DNA of 64,000 nucleotides from M3007 sp041741155 (lineage in GTDB: Bacteria; Bacteroidota; Bacteroidia; Chitinophagales; Saprospiraceae): the NCBI GenBank assembly GCA_041741155.1, contig JBGSKO010000151.1, forward strand, positions 74,218-138,217. The letters are read 5' to 3'. Within the stretch, counting starts at the first letter, position 1, and each line of letters opens with the position of its first letter. Positions 32,583 through 41,524 of this stretch are shown here, piece after piece. The notes under the pieces are model-generated. The model worked only from the letters and a program-made list of their open reading frames with translations. It did not search any database and was not told the origin of the DNA. The position numbers were made by a program, and so were the translations under genes.

Positions 32583-33160
32583 GGCGTAACAGGTTCAAGT
32601 TGTGCAATCAGGTGGGTATTGAAAATGCCGGCCGGTTCGAAGGTGGTCAGGCCTTTGGCAAACAGGATCAGCTCAGCCAGTTCCCGGAAGGCCCCATGCC
32701 CGCCGGATTGTTGGCAGCAGTAATCGGCCAGGCTTTTGATGGGGGCCAATGCATCGGCCGGACAGGCACTGAGGCCGGCAAGCCGGAGCACCGCTTCGTC
32801 GTTCATGTCGTCGCCGATAAAGGCAACTTCCGCCGGCTGTAGCCCTTGCTGTTCCAGTATGGTCAGGAAAAGTTGATGCTTGTCTTTTACGCCGAGGTGC
32901 AGTTGGGTTATTTGCAGTTTGGCTGCGCGCGCTGCCACGATGGGGGAGTTTTCCCCGGTTACAATGCCGACTTCCACGCCGGCTATAATCCGCAGGCGCT
33001 CAACGCCCATGCCGTCGCGCATGGAAAAGCGTTTCATCTCCTCGCCGTGCGCGGAGTAGTACACGCCGGCATCGGTCAGTACGCCATCGCAATCGGTGAG
33101 GACCAGTTTGATGGGTGCAGCTTTTTCCAACACCGCACTCAAAGCCGTATTTGTTTGCAT
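32579..33160 (-). CDS. KdsC-like HAD phosphatase (type C0)
   Basis: The 193-residue protein belongs to the capless C0 HAD group: LVLTDCDGVLTDAGVYYSAHG with the nucleophile Asp, IVTGENSPIV, Lys in GVKDKHQL, and FIGDDMNDEAVLRLAG. Relatives remove the phosphate from KDO-8-P or, in Bacteroides thetaiotaomicron, from KDN-9-P. Paired with NeuB it would dephosphorylate a nonulosonate-9-phosphate. It appears to be the first gene of the operon; the 189-bp region upstream has a palindrome (attgta g tacaat, 33228-33240) that might be a regulator site. Confidence 0.88.
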   Translation of the reverse strand: MQTNTALSAVLEKAAPIKLVLTDCDGVLTDAGVYYSAHGEEMKRFSMRDGMGVERLRIIAGVEVGIVTGENSPIVAARAAKLQITQLHLGVKDKHQLFLTILEQQGLQPAEVAFIGDDMNDEAVLRLAGLSACPADALAPIKSLADYCCQQSGGHGAFRELAELILFAKGLTTFEPAGIFNTHLIAQLEPVTP

Positions 33161-33349
33161 ACCATATAGTTATCAATAGATACAAAAGCCTTGTCCCGAG
33201 TCAGTTGACAAGAGAGTGGTGGGCAGAATTGTAGTACAATCCTGCAAGCAATATGTATCCGTGAAAATTCAGGCAAAAGTGCCGGCGGCGTGTGTCCGCA
33301 GTGTTAGCCCGGTGTTACGTTTAGTTTAAGAATCCCGAGGGAGCATGCT

Positions 33350-34168
33350 TCAAACGGCCGTCCAGCCGCCATCCACGACGAGGTTTGCGCCGGTCATGTA
33401 GGCAGAGGCATCGCTTGCTAAAAAAATCAGGGCGCCCTTGTAGTCCCGGGGATTGGCCATGCGCCCCAGGCTGGTGCGTTGGCTGTAGTTTTGGACAAAC
33501 CAGTCGTCCTGGCCATTTTGTACGCCGCCCGGAGAAAGCGCATTCACCCGTACACCGCACTGGCCCCAATAGGCGGCCAGGTAGCGGGTAAAATTAAGTA
33601 CACCGCCTTTGGTAGCCGGGTATGCCGGTGATTTGTAAAAGGTTTGGGTACCGTCCGGTTTTTGGTACAGCGACTGGTCGGGGCCGACCATCCCGTAGGT
33701 AGAGGCAATGTTTATGATGCTGCCGCTGCCGCGCGCTGCCATTGGTGTGCCCAAAATCTGGCATGTTAAGAAAACCCCGGTCAGGTTCACCTCCATGGAT
33801 CGAAGCCACATATCCAGCGGGTAGTTTTCAAATTTAGACTGCTCTGCTGCAAGCGCGGGGCTTTCGAACATATCGTTTACTGCGGCATTGTTCACGAGGA
33901 TATCCAGTTGGGCAAACTCGTTAAACACGATTTCCCGGGCAGTTTTAAGCGACGCCGGCTTCGTTACATCCAGCTCTATCGCAAGGTGGCTGTTTAATCC
34001 GGGCAGTTTATTGACCAAATCGGCGCAGGCCTCGGCATTCAAATCAGCGGCAATGACACAGGCGCCGGCCTCGGCTAAGGCGAGGCAGTGCTGACGGCCC
34101 AGGAGACCTGTTGCGCCGGTTACAAGCGCCGTTTTACCGTGTAAGGAAAAAAATTCGGGAGCGGTCAT
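33350..34168 (-). CDS. Short-chain dehydrogenase/reductase
   Basis: The 272-residue SDR has TGATGLLGRQHCLALAEAG for NAD(P) binding, DILVNNAAVNDM, IINIASTYGMVGPD with the catalytic Ser, and YPATKGGVLNFTRYLA with the YxxxK pair, then an insert (YQKPDGTQTFYKSP) before it. The gene stands upstream of the nonulosonate operon on the same strand, and its PtmA-like position suggests a step in sugar supply; this is inference. The start at 34168 (MTAPEFFSLHGKTALVTG) was preferred over one 8 codons upstream. Confidence 0.87.
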   Translation of the reverse strand: MTAPEFFSLHGKTALVTGATGLLGRQHCLALAEAGACVIAADLNAEACADLVNKLPGLNSHLAIELDVTKPASLKTAREIVFNEFAQLDILVNNAAVNDMFESPALAAEQSKFENYPLDMWLRSMEVNLTGVFLTCQILGTPMAARGSGSIINIASTYGMVGPDQSLYQKPDGTQTFYKSPAYPATKGGVLNFTRYLAAYWGQCGVRVNALSPGGVQNGQDDWFVQNYSQRTSLGRMANPRDYKGALIFLASDASAYMTGANLVVDGGWTAV

Positions 34169-34242
34169 ACAGATTACTTTTTTAGCGCGCAAAATTCGGA
34201 GGCGTATGTTTCTCTATTGTTAAGCATTTTTCATTGGGTGCT

Positions 34243-34291
34243 GAAACAAACGAGGCCGTCTCGCGCTTGCGGGACGGCCTCGTACTGTTTC
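34243..34291 (-). terminator. Terminator of the M4 peptidase gene
   Basis: A 10-bp GC-rich stem (cgaggccgtc, 34251-34260, with 34273-34282) is extended by gaaac/gtttc arms at 34243-34247 and 34287-34291. It lies just after the stop of the thermolysin gene. Confidence 0.65.
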
Positions 34292-34307
34292 AAATAGGTT
34301 CTAAAAT

Positions 34308-37300
34308 TTACTGCTTCACCACTTTCATTGTGGCACCTGTACCGGCGGCCAGCAGGCGCACCAGGTAGGTGCCCGAGGGCAAACCTTGCAGGTTCAAGTC
34401 CAGTTGATTTTCGCCTTGTGGAAGCGTCCAGTTTTGCTGTTGCACCGTCCGGCCCAGCAAGTCGTTCACGGCGATTTGTACCAGGCCACTTTGCGGGATC
34501 GAGAACGACAACCGTACGGCGTCCGAGGTCGGATTGGGTGCGGCGGTCAGTTGCAATGCAGCAGCGGAAGGCGCGTCGGTGTCCACCATGAGGCTGCGGT
34601 TGCCGTTGGCAAACCAGACGCCCCAGTCGCGGTTCTGTACCAAGTTAACCGGTGTGCCCTGGCCCTGAATGCGGGCGGCATCCACGGTGCGCAAGTACAA
34701 GTTGCGGGTAGCGCCGGCGGTGCGTTGGTACAGCACGGCATTGTCCAAACGGTTGTAGTTCGGCCAGCCCAGTTCGCCGTTGTTGGACACGATATAATCC
34801 ACGTCGCCAGTTTCGGTATTGGCGCCGAGGATGTTGTACGTATTATCCAGACCATCAAAGTAGTCGAATGCCATGACATACGGGGCGTTTCTGGCGAAAG
34901 CCGGGTTATTCACACTGGAATTGGGCGGCAGCCCGCTAAACAGTTTGGAAATGAACGGATCCTGACCTGCGAAATCGTTGTTTTCCCAAAACTGGAGGAA
35001 ACCGATATCCCAATAGCTCAGGTCTTCGCCTTGGTCGTTGTTCAATTCGTTGTAGGCGTCGTACATCAGATACTCCCCGGAGTAGTCAAACTCCAGTACA
35101 TCAGCGTAGCGCACTTCGCCGGTAATCTGGCCGGTAGAGTAGGTCGGATTGTACAGGAAAAATGTTTTTGAAGAGCCGAGCGGGTCGGCGAGGTCAAACA
35201 CATAAACCCGGTTGTTCTCAATGGTCGTCAACCCGGCCAGAAAGCGACCATCCTTGGAGATGGCGGCGCTGCGCCACTCGGGCGACAAGCTGAGTTCGTA
35301 CGATTGGAAATCAATATTCGGGCCGTTGTAGGACAGGTCCATGCCGATGATATGGCCTTCGTTATTTACAAACACCACCTGCTGGCCGTTGTCTGAAACA
35401 CTGGGCCGGCTGGCTACACCCTGGTTGTACAGCGTGCCAAGTACTGTGCCACTGCTGACGGCCAGGTCGAGGTTTTGGCCGTTGATCGTATTGCAAAGAA
35501 TAAGGTCTACACCGGGATTGACAGCCAGCTCGCCGAGGTAGTTCCCGCCTTGGCTGCCCACGATGCCCACTGTGGTGAAGGCATCGGCTGCGGCATTGGC
35601 GACGGCGCTGCCGTACAGGTCATTGGCAGCCTGAATGACGGCTATGCGGCAGTCCACAAACTTGCTGGATTTCACCAGATAGTCGCGCAGGGCTTTGTAA
35701 TATACTTTTTCAGCTTTGTCCAAACCTACGGCTGCGTTGGAAGCAAAGAGGTAAAAAGCGCGGTTGGGAATGCCGGAGTTGATGTGTACGCCGCCATTGT
35801 CTTGCGTACCCTGGTATTGTTCGCTGACCTGCTTGGGCTGCGAAGGCGTACCATTATTGGGAAACTGCAGGTCGCGCAGGCAGTTGTTCGTGGTGGAGCC
35901 GGGGCGCACCACGTCTTCGCCAATCTTCCATTCGTCGCGGTCAATACACACGGCGAACACGTCGGCAAAGGATTCATTCAGGGCGCCGCTTTCGTATTGG
36001 TATTCGAGATTAGCGGTTTTTTCGATAACACCGTGGGTCATCTCGTGGCCGCCTACGTCGAGGCCGCGCGCCAGTTCAAAGAAGGTGGCATCGCCATTAC
36101 CATACCACATGGCAGCGCCGTTCCAGAAGGCATTGCCCATGGAAGATCCGTCGGATTCCGATACGTTAAACAGCGACAGAATATTACCACCGGAGCCGTC
36201 TATGGAGTTGCGTCCGTGAACCGTGCGGTAATAATCGTAGCTCTGGATGGCGTTCCAGTGGGTGCTCACTGCATTTTTATTGTTGAACACCAGCGAGCCG
36301 GAGGTAACCAGGGCGTACTTGAACGTATTTTGAACTTCCGGAGAAGTGTTCTGTGCATCCAGCGTCACGATGACACCTACCGGATTGCTGGGCATTTGTG
36401 AAGCCCCGGTGTTGAACATCGGTTGGCCGGCGTCTTCCAGGTAGGTTGTGGTGCCTTCCATCCATGCGCCAAAGGTGCGGCTCACGTTTTTCAAGTCAAG
36501 GCCGCTAGCTGTTACCGGACCGCCGAGCGTTTCCGTTGTGCTTGAAGCAGCAATGGCGGTTGGCTGATGTTCTGTGGCGTGGCCTTCGCAGCGGTCGCCC
36601 CCACCCATATTGCAGGTATGGTCAAAATGGTGGATAATGGCGCCCGTGCCGGCATCCACGAAATAGACCTTCCGGTGCAGCAAGTCGGGATAGATGACGA
36701 TGTGCCAGGCAAGCACCTCTGCATCCAGATTGTGTGCGTGGTGATACACGACCAGTTCGGTAGTGACTTCCTGGCCGCCTACGAGCAGGCGCTCTTCGCT
36801 CGTCCAGGTAGTTTTAACAGAACCAATGTGCTGCGCAACTTTTTGCACAGCATTTTCCTTCGAAACGGCGGGCACTGCACTGGCCAGGCGCGGAGTCGGG
36901 AAATACCGGCCGTTCAGCAGTTCGAATACACCATTTTTGGTGTGGGCGATGAGTTCGGTGCCATACACGGGCACGCTCTGGAACACTTGCTCCAGCCGGA
37001 CGTGCCAGTTGCCCTGCTCGTCCACTTCGGTGCGCTTGGCTACAAACTCTGCATCCGGCCGGGCAATGCCGGCGGGTTGGAGGCTGGCCAGGTAGGCGAG
37101 CGCGCGTGTTGCGACGGGTGTATTGGCATTGGCGCTTTCCGAGGCGGCGGTTCTGCCCCGGAAAAAAATCGGCAATCCGTTTTCGCCCCGTTCAATAGTG
37201 ATGTTTTCAGTAGCAGCCGGACCGGGTACTGCGAGCGGGCCGATGGGTTTGTAATTTGCGCGGGGTAATCCGAACGGATTAGCAGCAGGCGGCACAGCGG

Positions 37301-37442
37301 ATTTGCCGGGCCAGGGTTGTACTTTCAGGCGTTCGGACGCAGGTTCCGGGCCTTTAACGGGAGGTGTGGTTTTTGCGCTTTGCGCGGCGGCCTGTTGCAG
37401 GGTAAACGCTGCGATGATAACCAAAAGCAAATTTTTTTTCAT
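34308..37442 (-). CDS. Secreted M4 (thermolysin-like) metallopeptidase with T9SS type A sorting domain
   Basis: The 1,044-residue protein has a signal peptide (NLLLVIIAAFTLQQAAA), an FTP propeptide (residues ~100-270), and the M4 catalytic domain with H466, E467 and H470 in GGHEMTHGVIEK. The third zinc ligand is in ALNESFADVFAVC and the catalytic His in GGVHINSGIPNRAFYL. A beta-propeller-like region follows, then a type A sorting domain (LTAAPNPTSDAVRLSFSI, LQGLPSGTYLVRLLA). It is an extracellular protease. The start at 37442 was chosen for the signal peptide; the upstream 76 codons are not conserved-looking. Confidence 0.92.
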   Translation of the reverse strand: MKKNLLLVIIAAFTLQQAAAQSAKTTPPVKGPEPASERLKVQPWPGKSAVPPAANPFGLPRANYKPIGPLAVPGPAATENITIERGENGLPIFFRGRTAASESANANTPVATRALAYLASLQPAGIARPDAEFVAKRTEVDEQGNWHVRLEQVFQSVPVYGTELIAHTKNGVFELLNGRYFPTPRLASAVPAVSKENAVQKVAQHIGSVKTTWTSEERLLVGGQEVTTELVVYHHAHNLDAEVLAWHIVIYPDLLHRKVYFVDAGTGAIIHHFDHTCNMGGGDRCEGHATEHQPTAIAASSTTETLGGPVTASGLDLKNVSRTFGAWMEGTTTYLEDAGQPMFNTGASQMPSNPVGVIVTLDAQNTSPEVQNTFKYALVTSGSLVFNNKNAVSTHWNAIQSYDYYRTVHGRNSIDGSGGNILSLFNVSESDGSSMGNAFWNGAAMWYGNGDATFFELARGLDVGGHEMTHGVIEKTANLEYQYESGALNESFADVFAVCIDRDEWKIGEDVVRPGSTTNNCLRDLQFPNNGTPSQPKQVSEQYQGTQDNGGVHINSGIPNRAFYLFASNAAVGLDKAEKVYYKALRDYLVKSSKFVDCRIAVIQAANDLYGSAVANAAADAFTTVGIVGSQGGNYLGELAVNPGVDLILCNTINGQNLDLAVSSGTVLGTLYNQGVASRPSVSDNGQQVVFVNNEGHIIGMDLSYNGPNIDFQSYELSLSPEWRSAAISKDGRFLAGLTTIENNRVYVFDLADPLGSSKTFFLYNPTYSTGQITGEVRYADVLEFDYSGEYLMYDAYNELNNDQGEDLSYWDIGFLQFWENNDFAGQDPFISKLFSGLPPNSSVNNPAFARNAPYVMAFDYFDGLDNTYNILGANTETGDVDYIVSNNGELGWPNYNRLDNAVLYQRTAGATRNLYLRTVDAARIQGQGTPVNLVQNRDWGVWFANGNRSLMVDTDAPSAAALQLTAAPNPTSDAVRLSFSIPQSGLVQIAVNDLLGRTVQQQNWTLPQGENQLDLNLQGLPSGTYLVRLLAAGTGATMKVVKQ

Positions 37443-37591
37443 AGGTAACCGATTGTTGGATAAATGAAATACAGCAGGTTTGTCAAAAACCTTGTCCGGG
37501 CGCAAAGGTCGGTATTTTTCCCGTTTGGCATAGGAGACAGATACAGTGTCGAGTGGATTTTCGTTTACAATACTACATAAACTTGATACCC

Positions 37592-38251
37592 ATGCAAATA
37601 GCAAACCGATACATTCCGCTTGCCGGCCTGTTGCTGGCATTGGCCTCCTGCCACGTCCCGGGCAAACCAACCCCCAAACTACTCCTGGATTATTTTCATC
37701 CGACCGCTGCTGCCGACACCGTTATTTTTGAAGTGGAGCATGAGGAAGGACGGGTAGCTGCCATCGGCGATACCATCCCGAATGCGCTGTTTTTTACCGA
37801 GATCAATGCTGCACTCCTGAGCGAAATTAACCATGTAGCCGACTCTGCGGAGGCAGTAGTGCTTGCCTTGCAGCGCTTCCCGCTGAATGCAGAAGTCGAG
37901 GCCTGCGTGGTGGATATCCGGCAACATTGGTTTCAGCACAAGTCATTACTACTGTACGACCGCCGCCAAAAGGTGTTCACGGACCGGGTAACTGTGGCCG
38001 AATGGTATGGCGGCGATGGAGGACAAGTCCTGACCGGCAGCTGGCTCGTGGACTACGACGGTGACGGGCAAAAAGATATCATTCGGCGGGATATTCAGCA
38101 TACACTGCGGCCGGATGAAAACGGCGAGGCGATTGATGAAACTTATGAGTCGGCCCTGCTGCTGGTGTGGAGAACCGGCCGATTCGTGGAGCAGCCGCTC
38201 TCGGACACGATGCTGGTAGTCAAACGTTTTCCGATACGGTCGTTTTGGTGA
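37592..38251 (+). CDS. Hypothetical lipoprotein
   Basis: The 219-residue protein has a lipoprotein signal (YIPLAGLLLALASCHVPG) and a body of mixed strands with VDYDGDGQKDIIRRDI, an EF-hand-like acidic loop similar to FG-GAP calcium loops. The rest (FFTEINAALLSEINHVADSA, RFPLNAEVEACVVDIRQHWF) has no family I recognise. It is probably attached to a membrane facing the periplasm. The gene is divergent from the M4 peptidase, with a 149-bp spacer, and 88 bp before DUF5682. Confidence 0.65.
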   Translation: MQIANRYIPLAGLLLALASCHVPGKPTPKLLLDYFHPTAAADTVIFEVEHEEGRVAAIGDTIPNALFFTEINAALLSEINHVADSAEAVVLALQRFPLNAEVEACVVDIRQHWFQHKSLLLYDRRQKVFTDRVTVAEWYGGDGGQVLTGSWLVDYDGDGQKDIIRRDIQHTLRPDENGEAIDETYESALLLVWRTGRFVEQPLSDTMLVVKRFPIRSFW

Positions 38252-38339
38252 ACGTAAAGTACCCCTATCTTTCCCCCCGCAACAGGGATGCGGTCTTTTT
38301 TGAACGAGAAGGTGCATTACTGTAAAAAAATCAATCACA

Positions 38340-40619
38340 ATGCCCAACTCCCGCATCCTTGGCATCCGCCACCACGGCCCCGGCTCCGCGCGAAGCCTGT
38401 TGGCGGAACTGGAACGGCATCCGCCCGATCTGATCCTGATTGAGGGGCCGCCCGACGCGGAACATCTGCTTCCTCTGGCGGCTGACCCGCAAATGCAGCC
38501 TCCGGTGGCATTGTTGATTTACAACCCCAAGCAACTCCGCCGAGCCTCGTTTTTTCCCTTTGCCGAGTTTTCCCCCGAGTGGCAGGCTATTCTGTTCGGA
38601 CTGCAGCGGGGCATCCCGGTGCGGTTCATGGATTTGCCCATGCGGTTGTCTTTTGCCCTGCAACCCGACGCGGAAGGCCCGGTTCAACTGGCGCTGGAGG
38701 TGACTACGGCGACCGACCCCGCTGCCGCCGATCCATTTTCCGAGATTGCCCGCCTGGCCGGATACTCCGACCCGGAGCGCTGGTGGGAAGCGATGTTTGA
38801 GCGGCGAACCCCCGAAACGCAAAACCCGACGCTCGAAACCGGGGAAGCGTCGGTGTTCGAGGTGGTTCTGGAACTGATGCAGGCATTGCGGGAGTCCAAA
38901 ATGCAGGGTGGTTTTTCGGAGTCGAAGGAGACGCTGTTGCGCGAGGCATACATGCGCCAAACCATCCGGACGGCTGAAAAAGAGGGTTTCCAAAACATAG
39001 CGGTCGTGTGTGGCGCCTGGCACGCTCCCGTGCTGGCTGATCGGGATACCATCAAGGCTGCGACGGATGCGTCGCTGCTCCGGGGCCTTAAAAAAGTCAA
39101 AACCGAGGCTACCTGGATACCCTGGTCGTTCGACCGTTTGGCCAGCCAGAGCGGTTACGGCGCGGGTGTACTGGCCCCGGCGTGGTACCGGGAAATCTGG
39201 AATTCGGATTCCGAACTTGTCCGCTGGTTCTCGAAAGCCGCCCAGTTGCTGCGCGCACAGGGCATCGAATTGTCCTCGGCGCACGTCATTGAGGCCGTAC
39301 GCCTGGCCGATACGCTGGCCATTCTGCGCAACACGGCGTTACCGGGCATCGAGGAGCTGCGCGAAGCCGCTACCACAGTCTTGTGTGCGGGCGCCGAAAC
39401 GGCATACCAGATCATCGAACGGCAGTTGATCATTGGCGATGTGCTGGGAGCTGTGCCCGACGCTGTCCCTGTAGTGCCGCTGAAGGCAGATTTTGAGGCG
39501 CAGGTACGCAGTGCCCGGCTGAAAATCAGCACCGAAGAACAAGCGCTGGCACTGGACTTGCGCGAGGAAGCACACCTGCGAAAAAGCCAACTCCTGCACC
39601 GACTCAAGCACCTGCGTATTCCCTGGGGCAAACCGGCGGAGGTGACCGGGCGCAAAGAAGGCCGTTTTCACGAAAACTGGACGCTGCAGTGGTTGCCCGA
39701 CTACGAAATCCGCCTCATGGAGGCGGGTACCTGGGGCAACACCGTGGAAGAAGCCGCGACCCGGCTGGCGCAGCGCCAAACCCGGGATACGGAGCACCTG
39801 CCCGAACTCGTGGGGCTGCTCGATGCCGTGCTCAAGGCCGACCTGCCCGCTGTGCTGCCGCCATTATTGGAAAAACTGCGCAATGTAAGTGCGCTGGCGC
39901 AGGACACGCTCGCGCTGGCGGAAACCGTACTGCCTCTGGTCGAGATACTGCGCTACGGACACGCCCGACAAATGGACCTCTCGATCATCGAGCAATTGCT
40001 GGAACAGATCGTGCCCCGGGTTTGCATTCAGTTGCCGGGCGCCACGATCGGCATCAGCGAAGATATGGCGGATGGAGTATTGAAAAATATCATGGCGGTG
40101 CACCGTGCCCTGCACCTGTGGCGGCCGGAGGCGTTCTCCGACCTGTGGCAAGCCGCGCTGGACAGGATCGCCGAACAGGCGGTGCCGCTTTTGGCTGGAT
40201 TGGGTACGCGGTTACTGTTTGAGCAACATGCACGCTCGGCCGGCGAAACGGCCGTAATCATGCAGTTTCGGCTTTCACACGCCCAGCCTACACTGGAGGC
40301 TGCTCAATGGTTGGCTGGATTTCTGCACGGCAGCGGGCTTTTACTGCTTCATCAACCGGTACTTTGGCAAATTCTGGCCAATTGGGTACGCGGGATTCCC
40401 GAGCCTGATTTTCCGGAATTGTTGCCCTTGCTGCGGCGTACGTTCAGCAGGTTCTCCGGGCCGGAGCGGGAAAAAATGCTGGATCTGGCGCGAAATGGCG
40501 GCGTTTTGCCTGGCATGGAGGTTTCCGAAAACCAACACTGGGATGTGGGGCGTGCGGCACTCGTGCAGCCGTTGCTGGAAACCATCCTGGGGCTTCGCAG
40601 CGTAGAGCAGGCGCAATAA
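38340..40619 (+). CDS. DUF5682 family protein
   Basis: The 759-residue protein begins with the DUF5682 signature RILGIRHHGPGSARSLLAEL and ILIEGPPDAEHLLPLA. The N-terminal part resembles the ChaN/EreA-like fold: His residues near the start, VRFMDLPMRLSFAL, and VVCGAWHAPVLAD. The rest is mostly helical with no motif seen. In other genomes DUF5682 genes, as I recall, sit with MoxR-type AAA ATPase, VWA and SWIM-domain genes; here none is next to it (upstream lipoprotein, downstream convergent secreted protein). It is cytoplasmic and of unknown activity. A strong terminator follows. Confidence 0.85.
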   Translation: MPNSRILGIRHHGPGSARSLLAELERHPPDLILIEGPPDAEHLLPLAADPQMQPPVALLIYNPKQLRRASFFPFAEFSPEWQAILFGLQRGIPVRFMDLPMRLSFALQPDAEGPVQLALEVTTATDPAAADPFSEIARLAGYSDPERWWEAMFERRTPETQNPTLETGEASVFEVVLELMQALRESKMQGGFSESKETLLREAYMRQTIRTAEKEGFQNIAVVCGAWHAPVLADRDTIKAATDASLLRGLKKVKTEATWIPWSFDRLASQSGYGAGVLAPAWYREIWNSDSELVRWFSKAAQLLRAQGIELSSAHVIEAVRLADTLAILRNTALPGIEELREAATTVLCAGAETAYQIIERQLIIGDVLGAVPDAVPVVPLKADFEAQVRSARLKISTEEQALALDLREEAHLRKSQLLHRLKHLRIPWGKPAEVTGRKEGRFHENWTLQWLPDYEIRLMEAGTWGNTVEEAATRLAQRQTRDTEHLPELVGLLDAVLKADLPAVLPPLLEKLRNVSALAQDTLALAETVLPLVEILRYGHARQMDLSIIEQLLEQIVPRVCIQLPGATIGISEDMADGVLKNIMAVHRALHLWRPEAFSDLWQAALDRIAEQAVPLLAGLGTRLLFEQHARSAGETAVIMQFRLSHAQPTLEAAQWLAGFLHGSGLLLLHQPVLWQILANWVRGIPEPDFPELLPLLRRTFSRFSGPEREKMLDLARNGGVLPGMEVSENQHWDVGRAALVQPLLETILGLRSVEQAQ

Positions 40620-40665
40620 AAAAGCCCCCGTCCGAGAGCCGCATTGCCGGACGGGGGCTTTTTTC
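40617..40665 (+). terminator. Strong rho-independent terminator
   Basis: The stem aagcccccgtccg with its complement cggacgggggctt (40648-40660) is flanked by A and T runs and encloses a 13-base loop. The symmetric A/T tracts suit termination of both convergent genes. Confidence 0.9.
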
Positions 40666-40683
40666 AATCAAAAAGATCGGTAT

Positions 40684-41361
40684 TTATCGTGCATTAGCAA
40701 GCATCGTGTCGGAAGTGCGGGTGTAATTGTATGCCCAGTACACTTGTTCGACAGCGTTGCCAATGGTGAGTGCAATGGTCAGGCGGCCGGCAGGGGTCAG
40801 GCCAACAACCGTGTTGCCATCGTTGGCATTGGCACGGTATTCTTTGGACCAGTTGACCTGGTAGGCTTGCACGTCCGCTTTGAGGTTTTCATCAATGACG
40901 GCTTCCGTGATCGTTTCGGCGTTGGCGCCGGCCACAAAGTGGGTAGCGAGGTGGTTGCCGGCTTTGTCAAAAACACTGATGTGGTAGCTCTTCAGGTTTT
41001 TGGTGCGTGCGCGACCGGTATTGTACAGTACGGCGTAGTATTCTGTTGTTTCAAAAGCGGCCACGGCCTCCGGATAAACCGGCATACGATTGTGGCGGGC
41101 GCTTTCTTCCAGCATCGGAAGGAAATGGTAGTATTCCCAGGTAAGGCGCTGACCCACCGGAGCGGTCGTGCGCTTTTCCATTTGAGCCTGGAGGTCTTCC
41201 GCGCGAAAGGCGTAAGGCAGGCCGGCTTTTGGAAACTGCGCCAAAAAATCCTGGAACGTAGGTTCGGAGCCGTTGTCGTTGTTGTTCACGTTGTTGGTCG
41301 TAGTAGCAGTGAGGCTAACCAAGGTGAAGAAAAAGACCGGGATTAAGAAGATTGATTTCAT
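40684..41361 (-). CDS. Hypothetical secreted protein
   Basis: The 225-residue protein has a signal peptide (SIFLIPVFFFTLVSLTAT), an Asn/Asp-rich linker (TTNNVNNNDNGS), a short helical part (TFQDFLAQFPKAGLPYAF) and a mostly beta C-terminal domain (YYAVLYNTGRARTKNLKSYH, ISVFDKAGNHLATHFVAG). I recognise no family. There is no sorting domain and no lipobox, so the protein is probably periplasmic. It is convergent with DUF5682 and shares its terminator. The 163-bp region upstream carries the terminator of the next gene. Confidence 0.65.
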   Translation of the reverse strand: MKSIFLIPVFFFTLVSLTATTTNNVNNNDNGSEPTFQDFLAQFPKAGLPYAFRAEDLQAQMEKRTTAPVGQRLTWEYYHFLPMLEESARHNRMPVYPEAVAAFETTEYYAVLYNTGRARTKNLKSYHISVFDKAGNHLATHFVAGANAETITEAVIDENLKADVQAYQVNWSKEYRANANDGNTVVGLTPAGRLTIALTIGNAVEQVYWAYNYTRTSDTMLANAR

Positions 41362-41453
41362 CGTAAAAAAATCGGTTTGGATTAGATTGTGAAAGTTGAG
41401 GCGGCTACTTTCTTGTAACGGCTTGGCTGGCCGAGAATGTTTGCCGTCTGGAT

Positions 41454-41491
41454 TAAAAAAAAACCTGCAAGCGAATTACTCGCATGCAGGT
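41454..41491 (-). terminator. Terminator of the ATP-grasp-like gene
   Basis: On the minus strand the stem acctgcatgcga and its partner tcgcttgcaggt (arms at 41480-41491 and 41463-41474) are followed by a run of T (the plus-strand A run at 41454-41463). Confidence 0.75.
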
Positions 41492-41524
41492 CTTTTTCCA
41501 AACGGTATGCCAAAAGAGGCTTGA

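Noticed and set aside
33161..33349. A small gene between the KdsC-like gene and the SDR gene
   Set aside because: Only short frames without start context are present; a 6-bp hairpin (33190-33212) and a palindrome (33228-33240) are all that stand out.
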